Counted from the stretch's first letter, positions 35,015 to 44,738 are shown. The stretch is DNA of 64,000 nt from Mucilaginibacter ginsenosidivorax (GCF_007971525.1 NZ_CP042437.1:310001-374000); one strand, 5' to 3'. Program-made: numbers and translations. The notes: generated from the letters alone by a model not told the origin.

Positions 35015-35788
35015 TCAGACAAATAACTCCTGCGCCTTCGTATAGTAAGTCGTCCGTCCGCCGATCTTATCTTTTAAAATTTCTTCGCCCTTCGCCGTCT
35101 TTTTTAACGCCGGGTTATGGATAGCCATAAAATTCCTTAATTCACCAGTAAGCTCGTCACCATTGGCTTCGGCAATATCTGCAATCGCCTTTTCTAATAC
35201 CATCCTCATGCTTTTGAAGAGCTGCACCGCATATTTCTCCGGAATCGCATTGGCAATCGAAAATGGCGAGATGTGGGAATGGTAGAGAATCTCGTCGGTA
35301 TAAGAATTGCCGATACCACGCATCACCTTAGGGTCCATCAATAAGGTTTTAATGACCGAACGTTTTTTAGCCAGTAAGTTGATAAAAGTGTCCTTTTCCA
35401 ATTGCAGGGCATCCGGAGCCGCGGCCGGTTTGGGCTGCAAAGTTGGTGTGGCCGCTTTTTGCAGGTCAACGACTGCAAAGCCCCCGCCGCCTTTGAAATG
35501 AAAGGCCATGACCTGGAAGCGCGGTATTTTGTCACCGTCCAGACTGATGAGTTCCCCCCGGAGCATCAGGTGCAGCCCTAAGACCTGGCCGCCGTCAAAA
35601 TGAAACTGCAGGGTCTTGCCCTCGCGGGACACGCCTGTCAGTTCATGCCCTTCTAATGCTGATTTTAATTGAGCAGTGGTCACATTTAGCTTTTTGGCGA
35701 CCGTGACATCAACTGTTTCCAGCACTTTGCCTTTAAATCTCCGGGTAAGGATCTGCGCGAATACGGTCAGGTCGGGTAGTTCAGCCAT
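35015..35788 (-). CDS. Fpg/Nei-family DNA glycosylase without zinc finger, Ala in place of Pro1
   Basis: Using the ATG at 35788 gives 257 residues beginning MAELPDL. Fpg/Nei enzymes normally begin MPELP, and the proline exposed after Met removal is the catalytic nucleophile; here it is Ala. The helix-two-turn-helix region is conserved ([21 protein letters not shown]). The C-terminal zinc finger is replaced by a cysteine-free version ([23 protein letters not shown]), a zincless finger as in human NEIL1. The enzyme may act on oxidised bases or be altered in function. An Fpg paralogue that retains Pro lies at 55.5-56.2 kb. It faces the reductase gene and diverges from the short uvrA gene. Confidence 0.88.
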   Translation of the reverse strand: MAELPDLTVFAQILTRRFKGKVLETVDVTVAKKLNVTTAQLKSALEGHELTGVSREGKTLQFHFDGGQVLGLHLMLRGELISLDGDKIPRFQVMAFHFKGGGGFAVVDLQKAATPTLQPKPAAAPDALQLEKDTFINLLAKKRSVIKTLLMDPKVMRGIGNSYTDEILYHSHISPFSIANAIPEKYAVQLFKSMRMVLEKAIADIAEANGDELTGELRNFMAIHNPALKKTAKGEEILKDKIGGRTTYYTKAQELFV

Positions 35789-35877
35789 GATGGTCTTTTT
35801 TAAGGTCAACAACGAAGCAGCTAAACTGTTGCCGGAAAACATAAAAACAATGGCGCCGGGCACCTGTTAGCAAAGGC

Positions 35878-38388
35878 ATGGAATTTAAAGGGTTTGTAAA
35901 AGTTAAGGGGGCACGGGAGCACAATCTGAAAAATGTCAGCCTGGAGATCCCGCGGGACGCTTTGGTCGTGTTTACCGGTATCTCCGGTTCCGGTAAATCA
36001 TCACTGGCCTTCGGAACGTTATATGCCGAGGCGCAGCGCCGTTACCTGGAATCGGTATCTCCCTATGCGCGCCGCCTATTTAACCAAATGGCTATCCCCG
36101 AAGTGGATGAGATCGAGGGGTTGCCACCGGCGGTGGCCTTACAGCAGCAAAGGGGTTCGGCCAGTAACCGTTCCTCGGTCGGCAGCGTCACCACTTTATC
36201 CAACCTGCTCCGCATGCTCTATTCGCGTGCAGGTGATTATCCCGAGGGACAGGGTATCATTTATGCCGAATCCTTTTCACCCAATACACCCGAAGGCGCC
36301 TGTCCGGAATGCCACGGGCTGGGCAGGGTTTACGAGATCACCGAACAAACCATGGTGCCGGATGACACCCTCACCATCCGCGAAAAGGCTATCGCCGCCT
36401 GGCCCTCGGCCTGGCAGGGACAGAACCAGCGGGACATACTGACCACGCTGGGTTACGATATCGACGTCCCTTGGAAGGACTTGCCCAAAAAAGACCGGGA
36501 CTGGATACTGTTTACTGAAGAACAACCAGTCGTGCCCGTCTATTCCGGCTACAGTCATCAGGAGATCCAGCGTTTCATCAAAAACAAGCGCCAGCCGGAT
36601 TACATGGGTACCTTTACCGGGGCCCGCCGGTATGTTCGCCATACTTTTGCCAATTCGCAAAGCGCGTTGATGAAAAAGCGCGTCAGCCAGTATATGCTCA
36701 GCAGCGAATGCCCGCTTTGCCATGGCAAAAGACTGCAGCAGGAATCGCTCAGTATCAAATTTGCCGGTTATGATATCGCTGAGCTATCCGGCCTGGCGCT
36801 GAACAAGCTGGCCACGATCTTCCGGCCCTATGCTAAGGGCGATGCACCGACACTGAAAAAGCTGGAGGCGAAAAATCCGGAAAAAGTGATCGTCGCTAAA
36901 CGTATCGCTGAAGACTTCCTGGCGCGGCTGCAGGTCATGCTGGACCTGGGCTTGGGTTACCTCACCATCGAACGCATCACACCGACTTTGTCACCGGGTG
37001 AATTGCAGCGGTTGAGACTCGCCACGCAGGTGCGCTCCAATCTGTTCGGTGTGGTTTATGTGCTGGATGAACCCTCAGCAGGCTTACACCCCGCCGATAC
37101 CGAGGCATTGCTCCGGGCGCTGGATAAACTTAAAGCCTCCGGAAATTCCCTGTTCGTGGTCGAACACGAGATCGATGTCATCCGCCATGCCGACTGGATC
37201 GTGGACGTCGGCCCCGCAGCCGGCGAAAAAGGCGGGCACATCCTCTATAGTGGCCTGCCGGAAGGATTAAAGGAAGTTGAAGCTTCGCTGACCCGGCACT
37301 ATATCTATGGGGAAGCAGCCAAAGCGGCCAATGATCCCCGGGTACCCAAAGGCTGGTTAAAGCTGGAAGGCGTCACCCGGAATAACCTTAACCAATTAAA
37401 TGCGGAATTTCCGCTGGGGGTGCTGACCAGCGTAACCGGTGTATCCGGCTCGGGTAAAAGCAGCCTGGTCAGCCAGGTACTGGTAGAACTGGTCGCTGAA
37501 CAATTAGGTGTGCAGGTAGATATCACTGGTGAAACCGACGCGGACCCGCTCGAACAAACCAAAGTACAAACGCTGGGCGGTAAGATCACTGCCGGCATGG
37601 ATCATATCAAACGCCTGGTCGTGGTCGACCAGAAACCCATCGGCCGCACACCGCGATCCAACCTGGCCACCTACACCGGCCTGTTTGACCACGTGCGAAA
37701 ACTGTTCGCCGCTACTCCGAGGGCGAAAGCAAAAAAATACGATGCCGGCCGCTTTTCCTTTAACGTAGCTAAAGGCCGCTGCCCGCATTGCGAAGGCGAA
37801 GGTTTTGTCATGGTGGAACTACTATTCCTGCCCAGTGTTTACACGCCCTGCCCGACCTGCGGCGGCACGCGCTATAATCCCAAAACGCTCGAAGTGACAT
37901 ATAAGGATAAAAATATAGCAGAGGTGCTTGGTCTGACCGTAGACGCTGCCGCTGATTTTTTTGATGAAGAACCAACTATTAGCCGCGCACTGGAAGTCGT
38001 CCGCAAAGTTGGTCTTGGCTATCTGCGCTTAGGTCAGCCTGCGACGGAACTTTCCGGCGGCGAGGCGCAGCGCATCAAACTGGCCACCGAACTGCAGCGC
38101 GCGCAGCACGGGCAAACGCTCTACATCCTGGATGAACCAACCACCGGCTTGCATCCCTCGGACGTGGAACGGCTGATGCTGCAACTGAATCGCCTGGTCG
38201 ATTCTGGGAACACCGTGATCCTGGTGGAGCATGATATGCAGGTGATCGCAGCCAGCGACTGGGTGATCGATATCGGGCCTGGAGCCGGTGAAGACGGGGG
38301 AAAGATCGTCGCCACCGGGATACCACCGGCAATTGCCCGGCATAGCGCAAGCCGCACCGCGCCCTACCTGGCCAAACATCTGAACTAA
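35878..38388 (+). CDS. uvrA: short UvrA-type ABC ATPase
   Basis: The 836-residue protein is shorter than housekeeping UvrA (about 940). Both ATPase halves are present: Walker [11 protein letters not shown] (about 34-43) and [10 protein letters not shown] (about 521-530), signatures [12 protein letters not shown] and [12 protein letters not shown], and Walker B segments [12 protein letters not shown] and [12 protein letters not shown]. Zinc-binding pairs are seen at CPECHG, CPLCHG, CPHCEG and CPTCGG. The reduced length points to class II UvrA, which often lacks the UvrB-binding domain and is linked to damage or drug tolerance; I did not align domains to prove this. It diverges from the Fpg-like gene. 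Confidence 0.92.
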   Translation: MEFKGFVKVKGAREHNLKNVSLEIPRDALVVFTGISGSGKSSLAFGTLYAEAQRRYLESVSPYARRLFNQMAIPEVDEIEGLPPAVALQQQRGSASNRSSVGSVTTLSNLLRMLYSRAGDYPEGQGIIYAESFSPNTPEGACPECHGLGRVYEITEQTMVPDDTLTIREKAIAAWPSAWQGQNQRDILTTLGYDIDVPWKDLPKKDRDWILFTEEQPVVPVYSGYSHQEIQRFIKNKRQPDYMGTFTGARRYVRHTFANSQSALMKKRVSQYMLSSECPLCHGKRLQQESLSIKFAGYDIAELSGLALNKLATIFRPYAKGDAPTLKKLEAKNPEKVIVAKRIAEDFLARLQVMLDLGLGYLTIERITPTLSPGELQRLRLATQVRSNLFGVVYVLDEPSAGLHPADTEALLRALDKLKASGNSLFVVEHEIDVIRHADWIVDVGPAAGEKGGHILYSGLPEGLKEVEASLTRHYIYGEAAKAANDPRVPKGWLKLEGVTRNNLNQLNAEFPLGVLTSVTGVSGSGKSSLVSQVLVELVAEQLGVQVDITGETDADPLEQTKVQTLGGKITAGMDHIKRLVVVDQKPIGRTPRSNLATYTGLFDHVRKLFAATPRAKAKKYDAGRFSFNVAKGRCPHCEGEGFVMVELLFLPSVYTPCPTCGGTRYNPKTLEVTYKDKNIAEVLGLTVDAAADFFDEEPTISRALEVVRKVGLGYLRLGQPATELSGGEAQRIKLATELQRAQHGQTLYILDEPTTGLHPSDVERLMLQLNRLVDSGNTVILVEHDMQVIAASDWVIDIGPGAGEDGGKIVATGIPPAIARHSASRTAPYLAKHLN

Positions 38389-38417
38389 CAATCCGGACGT
38401 GACATTGTATTAATAAC

Positions 38418-39212
38418 ATGGAAACTCAGACAAAGCATGGCTTAATGATCGATATGGACGGCGTGATCTACGCCGGTGAAGAACTGATCAAGGCCGCAGA
38501 TGTATTTATAAAACGGCTGCTGAAAGATAAGATACCTTTCACCTTCTTGTCCAACAACAGTTCCAAAAGCCGCGCTGATGCCGTTGAAAAACTCGCGAAG
38601 CTGGGGATAAACGTTACGGAAAAGCATATCTATACCAGCGCCATGGCAACGGCTACTTTTCTGACAGAACATTACCCGGGCTGCTGCGTCCATGTGCTGG
38701 GTGAGGGAGGCTTGTTGAAAAGCCTGAAGAATGCCGGGATACCTATGGTCGATAAAAAACCCGATCTGGTTATCCTCGGCGAAGGACAGGAATTCAGTTT
38801 AGAAAGAGTGCATAACGCAGTCGATATGATCTTGGCCGGGGCACGGTTCATCGCCACGAACCGCGACCCTTCGCCACGGCGCGAGGGCTGGAACAACCTG
38901 GGCATTGCCGCTACGGCAGCTATGATCGAAGAAGCTACGGGGCGAGAACCATTCGTGATCGGTAAACCCAGCCCCGTGATGATGCGCTCGGCAGCAGCTT
39001 ATATGGGCTTGCAGCCGGAACAGGTCACCATTATCGGCGATACGATGGAAACCGACATTATCGGCGGTATTTATATGGGGTTCAAAACGATACTCGTCCT
39101 TTCCGGGATCGCAGACAAGGAACAACTGATCAAATATGGGTACAGGCCACACCTTGTTGTTGACTCGGTAGATGAGATCGAATTTCCTTTAAAATGGTGG
39201 ACGAAACCTTAG
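38418..39212 (+). CDS. HAD-IIA-family hydrolase, NagD-like
   Basis: The protein has 264 residues. HAD motif I is DMDGVIYAGEELI, motif II is FLSNNSSKSRAD, motif III includes the Lys in FVIGKPSPVMM, and motif IV is IIGDTMETDIIGG. The C2B cap sits between motifs II and III. NagD-type enzymes remove phosphate from nucleotides or sugar phosphates. It follows the uvrA gene by 29 bp on the same strand and may be co-transcribed. It overlaps the small membrane protein gene on the other strand by 4 bp. Confidence 0.92.
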   Translation: METQTKHGLMIDMDGVIYAGEELIKAADVFIKRLLKDKIPFTFLSNNSSKSRADAVEKLAKLGINVTEKHIYTSAMATATFLTEHYPGCCVHVLGEGGLLKSLKNAGIPMVDKKPDLVILGEGQEFSLERVHNAVDMILAGARFIATNRDPSPRREGWNNLGIAATAAMIEEATGREPFVIGKPSPVMMRSAAAYMGLQPEQVTIIGDTMETDIIGGIYMGFKTILVLSGIADKEQLIKYGYRPHLVVDSVDEIEFPLKWWTKP

Positions 39213-39412
39213 CATTCACCGGCCCAGTCATCATCCCTGTTTTTACCTGACAGCACCAGGATAAACCAAAGCAACGTCCCGGTGAGCAGCAATTGTTTAT
39301 GGCCTGCGGGCAGGCAGTGGACAGGATCGGTTATCCATAACAGCCCATCCCAGATTAGCAAACAAACCAGTGCAGCAAACAGCAGTGACCTGAAATGTTC
39401 AACCTTGCTCAT
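39209..39412 (-). CDS. small membrane protein
   Basis: The protein has 67 residues with two hydrophobic helices (about 9-28, LLFAALVCLLIWDGLLWI, and 39-56, KQLLLTGTLLWFILVLSG) and a short acidic tail. There is no known family. It overlaps the following upstream gene by 4 nt (ATGA), so the two form a unit. Confidence 0.6.
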   Translation of the reverse strand: MSKVEHFRSLLFAALVCLLIWDGLLWITDPVHCLPAGHKQLLLTGTLLWFILVLSGKNRDDDWAGEC

Positions 39413-39702
39413 ATCATATCCTCCAGATTTTTAAGCCGGAATATTTCCCGCGCGATCAACTTGCAGTTAGAGGCCAGCTCCTCCAGGTTACAGCAAATTG
39501 TTTTAATCTTTACAGGTATTTCGTCCACAGTCTCCATCAGGTCAATATGAAGCAGGCAATTATCTTTGATTTTTTCACTGCCTTTCAGTTGCCTGAACAA
39601 TTCATAGGCAGCCTGCCGGTCATTGCCAAAGAAATATTGACCATAGTCGCAGAAGCCCTGCGGTGTTTTCAGGCTCAGTAAGATATAGAATTGCGTTTCC
39701 AT
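39409..39702 (-). CDS. hypothetical protein, 97 residues
   Basis: The best start is the ATG at 39702 (METQFYILLSLKTPQGF). The protein has a strand-rich first half, then DRQAAYELFRQLKGSEKI, followed by LHIDLMETVDEIPVKIKTICCNLEELASNCKLIAREIF. It contains three Cys near the end. No family is recognised. It is coupled by a 4-nt overlap to the small membrane protein and lies downstream of the hsp20 gene, from which a hairpin separates it. Confidence 0.6.
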   Translation of the reverse strand: METQFYILLSLKTPQGFCDYGQYFFGNDRQAAYELFRQLKGSEKIKDNCLLHIDLMETVDEIPVKIKTICCNLEELASNCKLIAREIFRLKNLEDMI

Positions 39703-39714
39703 AGCATCTAATAT

Positions 39715-39744
39715 CAAAGAGCCCCTGCAAGCAGGAGCTCTTTG
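39715..39744. terminator. hairpin between hsp20 and the next gene
   Basis: CAAAGAGC (39715-39722) pairs with GCTCTTTG (39737-39744), and the stem continues inside with CCTGC/GCAGG after one mismatch. Its position after the hsp20 stop suggests a terminator or attenuator. There is no long T run. Confidence 0.55.
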
Positions 39745-39763
39745 GTTAAAGACTATAAAGCAC

Positions 39764-40201
39764 TTATTTAATCTCGATCTGACGGCGCACCGCTTTGGCT
39801 TCTTCACGTTTAGCAATATCGATGCGTAGAATGCCTTCAATATAAGAAGCTTCGATATTGGCATGGTCAGCGCTTTCAGGCAGGGTGAATGAACGCATGA
39901 ACGAGCTATAGCTGTATTCACGTTTGCTATAGTTCTTCTGGTTGTCCTGGTGGTCGGCACTTTGTTCCACCGAAATGGTCAGTTGGTTGCGTTCCAGGTT
40001 CAGTTTGAAATCTTCTTTTTTCAGACCCGGCGCAGCCAGTTCCACATGGTAGTTATTCTCGCTTTCGCTGATGTTCACCGCAGGTACGCGGGCCACCATG
40101 CGGTCACTGAAGAAAGTGTCATTGAAGATTGAATCAAAAACATCATTAAAGCCTGGCATTAATGTGTTGTTAGCTTTGTTGTTGAATTTAACTAAGGTCA
40201 T
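39764..40201 (-). CDS. Hsp20-family small heat shock protein
   Basis: The protein has 145 residues. The N-terminal arm MTLVKFNNKANNTLMPGFND is followed by the alpha-crystallin domain (VNISESENNYHVELAAPGLKKEDFKLNLE; SYSSFMRSFTLPESADHANI), with the conserved GILRIDIAKRE ending. The family forms oligomers that hold unfolding proteins. In Bacteroidota the gene is usually single and stress-induced. Here it lies amid damage-response genes. It diverges from the PAS-protein gene. Confidence 0.95.
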   Translation of the reverse strand: MTLVKFNNKANNTLMPGFNDVFDSIFNDTFFSDRMVARVPAVNISESENNYHVELAAPGLKKEDFKLNLERNQLTISVEQSADHQDNQKNYSKREYSYSSFMRSFTLPESADHANIEASYIEGILRIDIAKREEAKAVRRQIEIK

Positions 40202-40427
40202 GGCCTCTTCTCCTTTAAGTTTTACTTTAAAAAATAGTTGAACAAAAGATTAATTAAACTTAACAGGCTTTTTACAAGGGTCATGCCAGCCGGTTAATGC
40301 TGAAAAAATTACAGTTTCCCACTGAAAAATTTTCAGCGCCAGTGTCAAATTTTCATTTGCCTCCGTGCCGAATAAAAACCCTAACTTGCACGTACTTTCG
40401 CCCTATAAACCGTTTAATCTTATTGTT

Positions 40428-41810
40428 ATGGATGTCGCTGGTGCCGGGTTAGTTTTGATCGTTGTCATTGCTATAGTGCTTTACTTACGATCCGGTAAAC
40501 AGCGGGCGAACAGCTCGGAGGATTATAAGCGGCTCTTCGATGGCATACCCACGCCAATGTATATCTATGATGACCGGACCTTTCAGTTTCTGGCCGTGAA
40601 CGATGCTGCCATTGAACAATATGGTTACACCCGGGATGAGTTCCTGCAAAAACTGAAACTCACCGACATCCGGCCGCCGGAAGAGATCCCCGCCCTGCTC
40701 AAATTTCATGAAGCCTTGCCAAAAGGCCATGTGAACGCGGGCCGCATGCTGCATATCAACAAGGCGGGGCAACGCTTTTATGTCAGCGTTTATACCCACC
40801 ATACCCTCTTTAAGGGAAAAGACGCCCGCCAGGTCCTGATCGTCAATATCGATGAAAAGATGCGGGCCGAACAGATCGTCAGTGAGAAATCTGCCGAGCT
40901 TGAAAATATACTCAACAGTATTACCGATGGTTTTTATGCGTTGAATCAGCATTGGGAAGTCACATTTATTAATAAGGCAGCCGAAAAGGCGTTGGCCTGT
41001 AAAAAGGAAGAAGTGATGGGCAAGAACCTCTGGGACTTTTTCCCGCGTTCCAGAGAAGGCCGGTTCTATGCCGAGTATGAACGGTCCATGAACGAAAGGG
41101 TCAGCGTGCATTTTGAAGAACTATACGCGCCGCTGGGGGTATGGGGTTCCATGAACGTCTACCCGACCAAGGACGGCATCTCCGTTTATTTCGTCGATAT
41201 TACCGAACAAAAAAAGATACAGGAAAAGATCTATAACGACGGGCAGAACCTGCGGGCGATCATTAACAACACCCGCGACCTGATCTGGTCGGTGGATAAA
41301 CAATCCAAGATCATTACAGGTAACCAGGCATTCTGGGACCGGGTAAAGGAACTGACCGGCAAAGAAGAGGACGAAGTAACCAATGCCGATTTTATACAGG
41401 AAAGGGTCAAGGTTTTTTTTGAAAGCTATGAGCGGGCCTTCAAGGGTGAGGCTTTCAGCTTCATCAGGCAGCGGGACATCGATGGCAAACAGGTTTACGA
41501 GGAATTAAGTTTTAACCCCATCCGCGACATGCATACCGAGGTCATCGGTGTAAACTGTTTCCTTCGTGACATCACCGAATCACAAGAGTACCTTCTTAAA
41601 ATTAAAGACCAGAACAGGCGGCTGCGGGAGATCGCCTGGATACAGTCCCACCGCGTCCGCGCGCCGCTGGCCAGTATCCTGGGGCTTGTCCAGCTTTGCG
41701 ACCTCCACGATTCCCCAAATGCTGAGATCATCCCGATGCTGAAAAAATCGGCCGAAGACCTGGACCAGGTGATCATCGACATCACCGGTTTAACAGACGA
41801 CCTGGTCTGA
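40428..41810 (+). CDS. membrane-anchored triple-PAS protein ending in a DHp-like helix pair
   Basis: With the start at 40428 the protein has 460 residues and begins with a membrane anchor (AGAGLVLIVVIAIVLYL). An upstream in-frame ATG at 40365 would add 21 residues. Three PAS domains follow (DGIPTPMYIYDDRTFQF; ITDGFYALNQHWEVTFINKAAE; TRDLIWSVDKQSKIITGN). The protein ends in a histidine-kinase-like dimerisation segment (WIQSHRVRAPLASILGL, KKSAEDLDQVIIDIT) but has no ATPase domain, so it cannot autophosphorylate. The His in IQSHRVR could still receive phosphate. A shorter protein of the same design is at 51.2 kb. Confidence 0.88.
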   Translation: MDVAGAGLVLIVVIAIVLYLRSGKQRANSSEDYKRLFDGIPTPMYIYDDRTFQFLAVNDAAIEQYGYTRDEFLQKLKLTDIRPPEEIPALLKFHEALPKGHVNAGRMLHINKAGQRFYVSVYTHHTLFKGKDARQVLIVNIDEKMRAEQIVSEKSAELENILNSITDGFYALNQHWEVTFINKAAEKALACKKEEVMGKNLWDFFPRSREGRFYAEYERSMNERVSVHFEELYAPLGVWGSMNVYPTKDGISVYFVDITEQKKIQEKIYNDGQNLRAIINNTRDLIWSVDKQSKIITGNQAFWDRVKELTGKEEDEVTNADFIQERVKVFFESYERAFKGEAFSFIRQRDIDGKQVYEELSFNPIRDMHTEVIGVNCFLRDITESQEYLLKIKDQNRRLREIAWIQSHRVRAPLASILGLVQLCDLHDSPNAEIIPMLKKSAEDLDQVIIDITGLTDDLV

Positions 41811-41876
41811 ACAGTTAACCGACAGTGGCGGAAAAACAGCCAACCTAGTTAAGTAAGCTTTTTCTAGATTTGTCTC

Positions 41877-42493
41877 ATGACCGATCCGATCAACCTGCAA
41901 GTCCGGCGCGCCGATAATACCTGGGATATCATCGAAGCTGCGCTCTTACCGTTGGAGGAGGAAAAACAAGTCAAAGCCACCGGCACTTTCCAGCTTTATC
42001 GCGGCTTCCCCAACCTCAGCAACACCAAAATTACAGTGAGGCCCATGAGCGATATCTGGAAAGCCTGACCCTGATGGGCGAAGCCAATCCCGGTTACCTC
42101 GGCGAACTGCATTTTACCGGTGTCGCTTATTTTGAGTGGAGGTATGAAGGCGACCGTTTGACTGAAAACGAGGTCTGGCAAATCGTCGACTGCATCCAGG
42201 ACCTGGCCGCCGGTAAACACCGGCCCAGCGATAATGGCATTATACTGGTCAAAGAAGAATCCGAACAACAACAATTACCTGAATTAACATTCAAATACGG
42301 CAAAAACCGCATCACGCACCAGATCAGCATCGTAAAACTCGAAGGCCGTTTTGTGGTCATGATCAACCGCGACCCCGCCGCGCAGCTCGAACTGCTGGAA
42401 GAAGACTGGGAAGTCACCGGCGGTGATATTTACGATACCGATCTGAAAGCAGAAATTATTCGCCGGATAAAAGCGAACAGCTCAGGCGCCTAA
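41877..42493 (+). pseudogene. hypothetical protein split by a frameshift
   Basis: Two reading frames lie end to end: 41877-42068 (63 residues, DNTWDIIEAALLPLEEEKQV, FQLYRGFPNLSNTKITV) and 42074-42493 (139 residues, MGEANPGYLGELHFTG, EVWQIVDCIQDLAAGKHRP). The first stops 5 bp before the second starts, and the join reads like one protein with a one-base change. I infer a single gene of about 205 codons. The alternative is two real genes. No family is recognised. The 3' end overlaps a convergent gene by 12 bp. Confidence 0.5.
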
Positions 42494-42730
42494 TTTCGCC
42501 AGCTTTTCGGCAACCGCCCGCAGCAAATTAATGCTTACCACATTGGGAGCTTTCGGCTGCTCCGGCGTATTTATCGCCCGGTAACATCCTTCCTCATCCG
42601 GTTCAAAATTAAACGTATGCTCATCGATCAGCACTGCTATCCGGTGCGTATAGCCATAGCGCTCCAACCGCGCTTTAAACTCATGCTCGGTCCCCAAATA
42701 ATCAACTGGTAGAATAAACGTCTCCGTCAT
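42482..42730 (-). CDS. hypothetical protein, 82 residues
   Basis: The protein begins MTETFILPVDYLGTEHEF and continues LERYGYTHRIAVLIDEHTFNFEPDEEGCYRAI, with a final helix VVSINLLRAVAEKLAKLGA. It is soluble, with no recognised family. It is the last of three minus-strand genes (after the unnamed gene at 43.3-43.6 kb and the AlkB-like gene, with a 26-bp gap), so it may belong to a repair operon. Confidence 0.6.
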   Translation of the reverse strand: MTETFILPVDYLGTEHEFKARLERYGYTHRIAVLIDEHTFNFEPDEEGCYRAINTPEQPKAPNVVSINLLRAVAEKLAKLGA

Positions 42731-42756
42731 AACGATGCTAAAATAATATCGCCCGG

Positions 42757-43344
42757 TCAGATCACCAACCGGAAAGTTAAATTTATCCGCCCCTTCATCG
42801 GATTGACCGATTTCGCGATCCGGTGCTCAAAAGCCTCCTGCAGCCCCGCCTTCATCAGGCAAAATGAACCATGCTCCAGCCGCACGGAATACTTTTCACT
42901 ATGGTCGCTTTTGCGCCGGATATCAAAACTGCGCACCTGCCCGAAACTCACCGAAGCGATGACTGGCTGGCTGCCCATGATACTTTCCTTATCGCTGTGC
43001 CAGGCCACCGAATCGTTGCCATCGCGGTAATAATTTAACAGCACACTGTTAAAGCGGATGCCCGCCAGCGGCTCAACGCGCTCCCTTATCGCCTGCAATT
43101 CCGGTGTCCAGGGCCGCGTGCCCAGGATCTTATCCGTGTCCCCGTACCAGCAGGTCAACCGGGGCGTCAGGTATTCTTTGTCCCACAGTTTCTGGGTTGT
43201 CTGCTCCCAGGGCGTTTCCGAAATGAACTTCGCCAAAAATACATCACTTTCCGCAACACTGAACAAGCCTGCCCGGTATTCCAGCATATCCAATGGCAAA
43301 TCCTTACTCTGGCCCGCCTCCGCGAAAAAACTCAATTGTTCCAT
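42757..43344 (-). CDS. alkB: AlkB-like 2-oxoglutarate/Fe(II)-dependent dioxygenase
   Basis: The protein has 195 residues and matches ALKBH2-type enzymes. Iron ligands appear in SVAWHSDKE (His and Asp) and in the FEHRIAKS segment, with the RINLTFR arginine region for 2-oxoglutarate. The nucleotide-recognition lid is recognisable (TPRLTCWYGD, FNSVLLNYYRDG). Enzymes of this type remove methyl groups from 1-methyladenine and 3-methylcytosine in DNA. It is preceded after 1 bp by another small minus-strand gene, so the two are co-transcribed. It diverges from the mutasome operon. Confidence 0.93.
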   Translation of the reverse strand: MEQLSFFAEAGQSKDLPLDMLEYRAGLFSVAESDVFLAKFISETPWEQTTQKLWDKEYLTPRLTCWYGDTDKILGTRPWTPELQAIRERVEPLAGIRFNSVLLNYYRDGNDSVAWHSDKESIMGSQPVIASVSFGQVRSFDIRRKSDHSEKYSVRLEHGSFCLMKAGLQEAFEHRIAKSVNPMKGRINLTFRLVI

Positions 43345-43345
43345 T

Positions 43346-43606
43346 TTACAGATCTTTGATCAACTCATCCATCTCTTTGTGATGCCCGGTGATAAAGCCG
43401 GCCACATCTTCCTGTTCATAAACACTCAAAACCTGCCCGTCATAGATCCAGTGACCCGCCGCATCAAATAAGATCCGCCCCAGTTCCTGCTCTTCCATCG
43501 GGTCATACAGCCGGTGCCCTTCACCTGCATCCGGGAAAACCCGCACCCATCTTCTGCCTTCTGTACGCACCGTTTCCGGTCTGTCACTAAACAACTTGCT
43601 TCTCAT
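43346..43606 (-). CDS. hypothetical protein, first gene of the AlkB operon
   Basis: The protein has 86 residues: RSKLFSDRPETVRTEGRRWV, FPDAGEGHRLYDPMEEQELG and YDGQVLSVYEQEDVAGFITGH. It is acidic with an aromatic core and no recognised family. It ends 1 bp before the AlkB-like gene and should be made with it. Its promoter lies in the 90-bp gap that contains the damage-type operator shared with the mutasome genes. Confidence 0.6.
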   Translation of the reverse strand: MRSKLFSDRPETVRTEGRRWVRVFPDAGEGHRLYDPMEEQELGRILFDAAGHWIYDGQVLSVYEQEDVAGFITGHHKEMDELIKDL

Positions 43607-43648
43607 AAAAACAAATGTGAAGAAAAAAATGTAAAAAAGATAGTAAAA

Positions 43649-43667
43649 ATGCTAAAAATATTAGCAT
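43649..43667. promoter_or_regulatory. SOS-box-like palindromic operator in front of the mutasome operon
   Basis: ATGCTAA-AAATA-TTAGCAT is a perfect inverted repeat with a five-base spacer. It lies between the divergent AlkB-operon and mutasome-operon starts, just before a promoter-like TAACTTTA box (43667-43674), so a bound repressor would cover the promoter. A near-identical site occurs before the SRAP operon at 50740-50758. Confidence 0.7.
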
Positions 43668-43695
43668 AACTTTATAGTCCTCAAAATTGACAATC

Positions 43696-43992
43696 ATGGT
43701 ACCTTTTAATTTACAACTCGAACTCACTAATTTACTGACGACCATCTCCGCTGAACAGCTGGATCAACTGGCTGATGAAACGGGTTTTATGCGTTACCAG
43801 GTCAGGACTTTTAACCGCCAATCGGTGGTCTTTGTCAACATCGAAGAAGAACCGCTGTCACGTGAAAAAATTACCGGTTACAGCGAGGAGGAGGTCTTTT
43901 CGCACGATGAGATCAAAGTGATCGCTCCCGCCATCCGCCGGTACAACAGCAGCCGCCAACTGAATTTTGATCAAATGGCCTTTGACTTTTAA
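43696..43992 (+). CDS. unknown small protein, first gene of the mutasome operon
   Basis: The start is the ATG at 43696 (98 residues). The sequence is acidic: NLQLELTNLLTTISAEQLDQ, GFMRYQVRTFNRQSVVFVNI, EEEPLSREKITGYSEEEVF and SHDEIKVIAPAIRRYNSSRQ. No family is recognised, and it is not LexA. It is 11 bp before imuA and under the palindromic operator, so it is made with the mutasome. A partner or control role is possible but untested. Confidence 0.65.
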   Translation: MVPFNLQLELTNLLTTISAEQLDQLADETGFMRYQVRTFNRQSVVFVNIEEEPLSREKITGYSEEEVFSHDEIKVIAPAIRRYNSSRQLNFDQMAFDF

Positions 43993-44003
43993 AACATTGT
44001 ACT

Positions 44004-44738
44004 ATGCAAACCAAGGAAGAAATTATCAGCGGCCTCCGCCAGAAGATCATGAACTGGGAAGGCTTCCGACCGCCGCAGCCCGGTGCCAGCAATGATCTCG
44101 GCCTCGGTATCGTCGCCGGCGCCTTTCCCGACGGAGTATTTCCGACCGGGGCCATCCACGAGTTTATCAGCAGCAGTCCGGAGGACACCGCTGCCAGCGG
44201 CGGATTCATTGCCGGCCTGGTTCAAAAACTATTAGACAGCGGTGGTACCTGCCTGTGGATCAGTTATACCCGAAGGATCTACCCGCCAGCGCTCAAACTC
44301 TTCGGCGTAGATCCCGACCGCGTCATTTTCGTGGATGTGCCCCTGCAAAAAGATGTGCTTTGGGTCGCCGAAGAAGCGCTTAAATGCGAGGGCGTAGCTA
44401 CCGTTATTTGTGAAACCAAAGATCTTAGTTTCACTGAATCCCAGCGTTTGCAGCTGGCCGTAGAAAAAAGCCATGTGACCGGTTTCGTACTGCGGAAAGA
44501 TGTCAAAAAAGTCAATACTACGGCTTGTGTTACCCGCTGGCGGATACGCCCGGTACGCAGCCAGTTAAGAACCGGCATGCCCGGGGTCGGCTATCCCCGC
44601 TGGCAGGTGGAACTACTGAAAGTCAAGAACGGAAAACCCGGCAACTGGACGATAGAATGGAAGCAACAGCATTTCAAAACAATAATTCCAAAACCAAACG
44701 CTGCAACAAATACAGAAGAAACCAGAAAATATGCCTAA
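44004..44738 (+). CDS. imuA: ImuA-type mutasome protein
   Basis: The protein has 244 residues and belongs to the RecA-like ImuA group found next to imuB. Recognisable parts are GLRQKIMNWEGFRPP, GVFPTGAIHEFISSSPEDTAASGGFIAGLVQKL, the core strand CLWISYTRRIYPPAL and VTGFVLRKDV. A classical Walker A loop is not obvious, which is common in this group. ImuA links the mutasome to the RecA/LexA response in some bacteria. The gene overlaps imuB by 8 bp, so expression is coupled. Confidence 0.85.
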   Translation: MQTKEEIISGLRQKIMNWEGFRPPQPGASNDLGLGIVAGAFPDGVFPTGAIHEFISSSPEDTAASGGFIAGLVQKLLDSGGTCLWISYTRRIYPPALKLFGVDPDRVIFVDVPLQKDVLWVAEEALKCEGVATVICETKDLSFTESQRLQLAVEKSHVTGFVLRKDVKKVNTTACVTRWRIRPVRSQLRTGMPGVGYPRWQVELLKVKNGKPGNWTIEWKQQHFKTIIPKPNAATNTEETRKYA

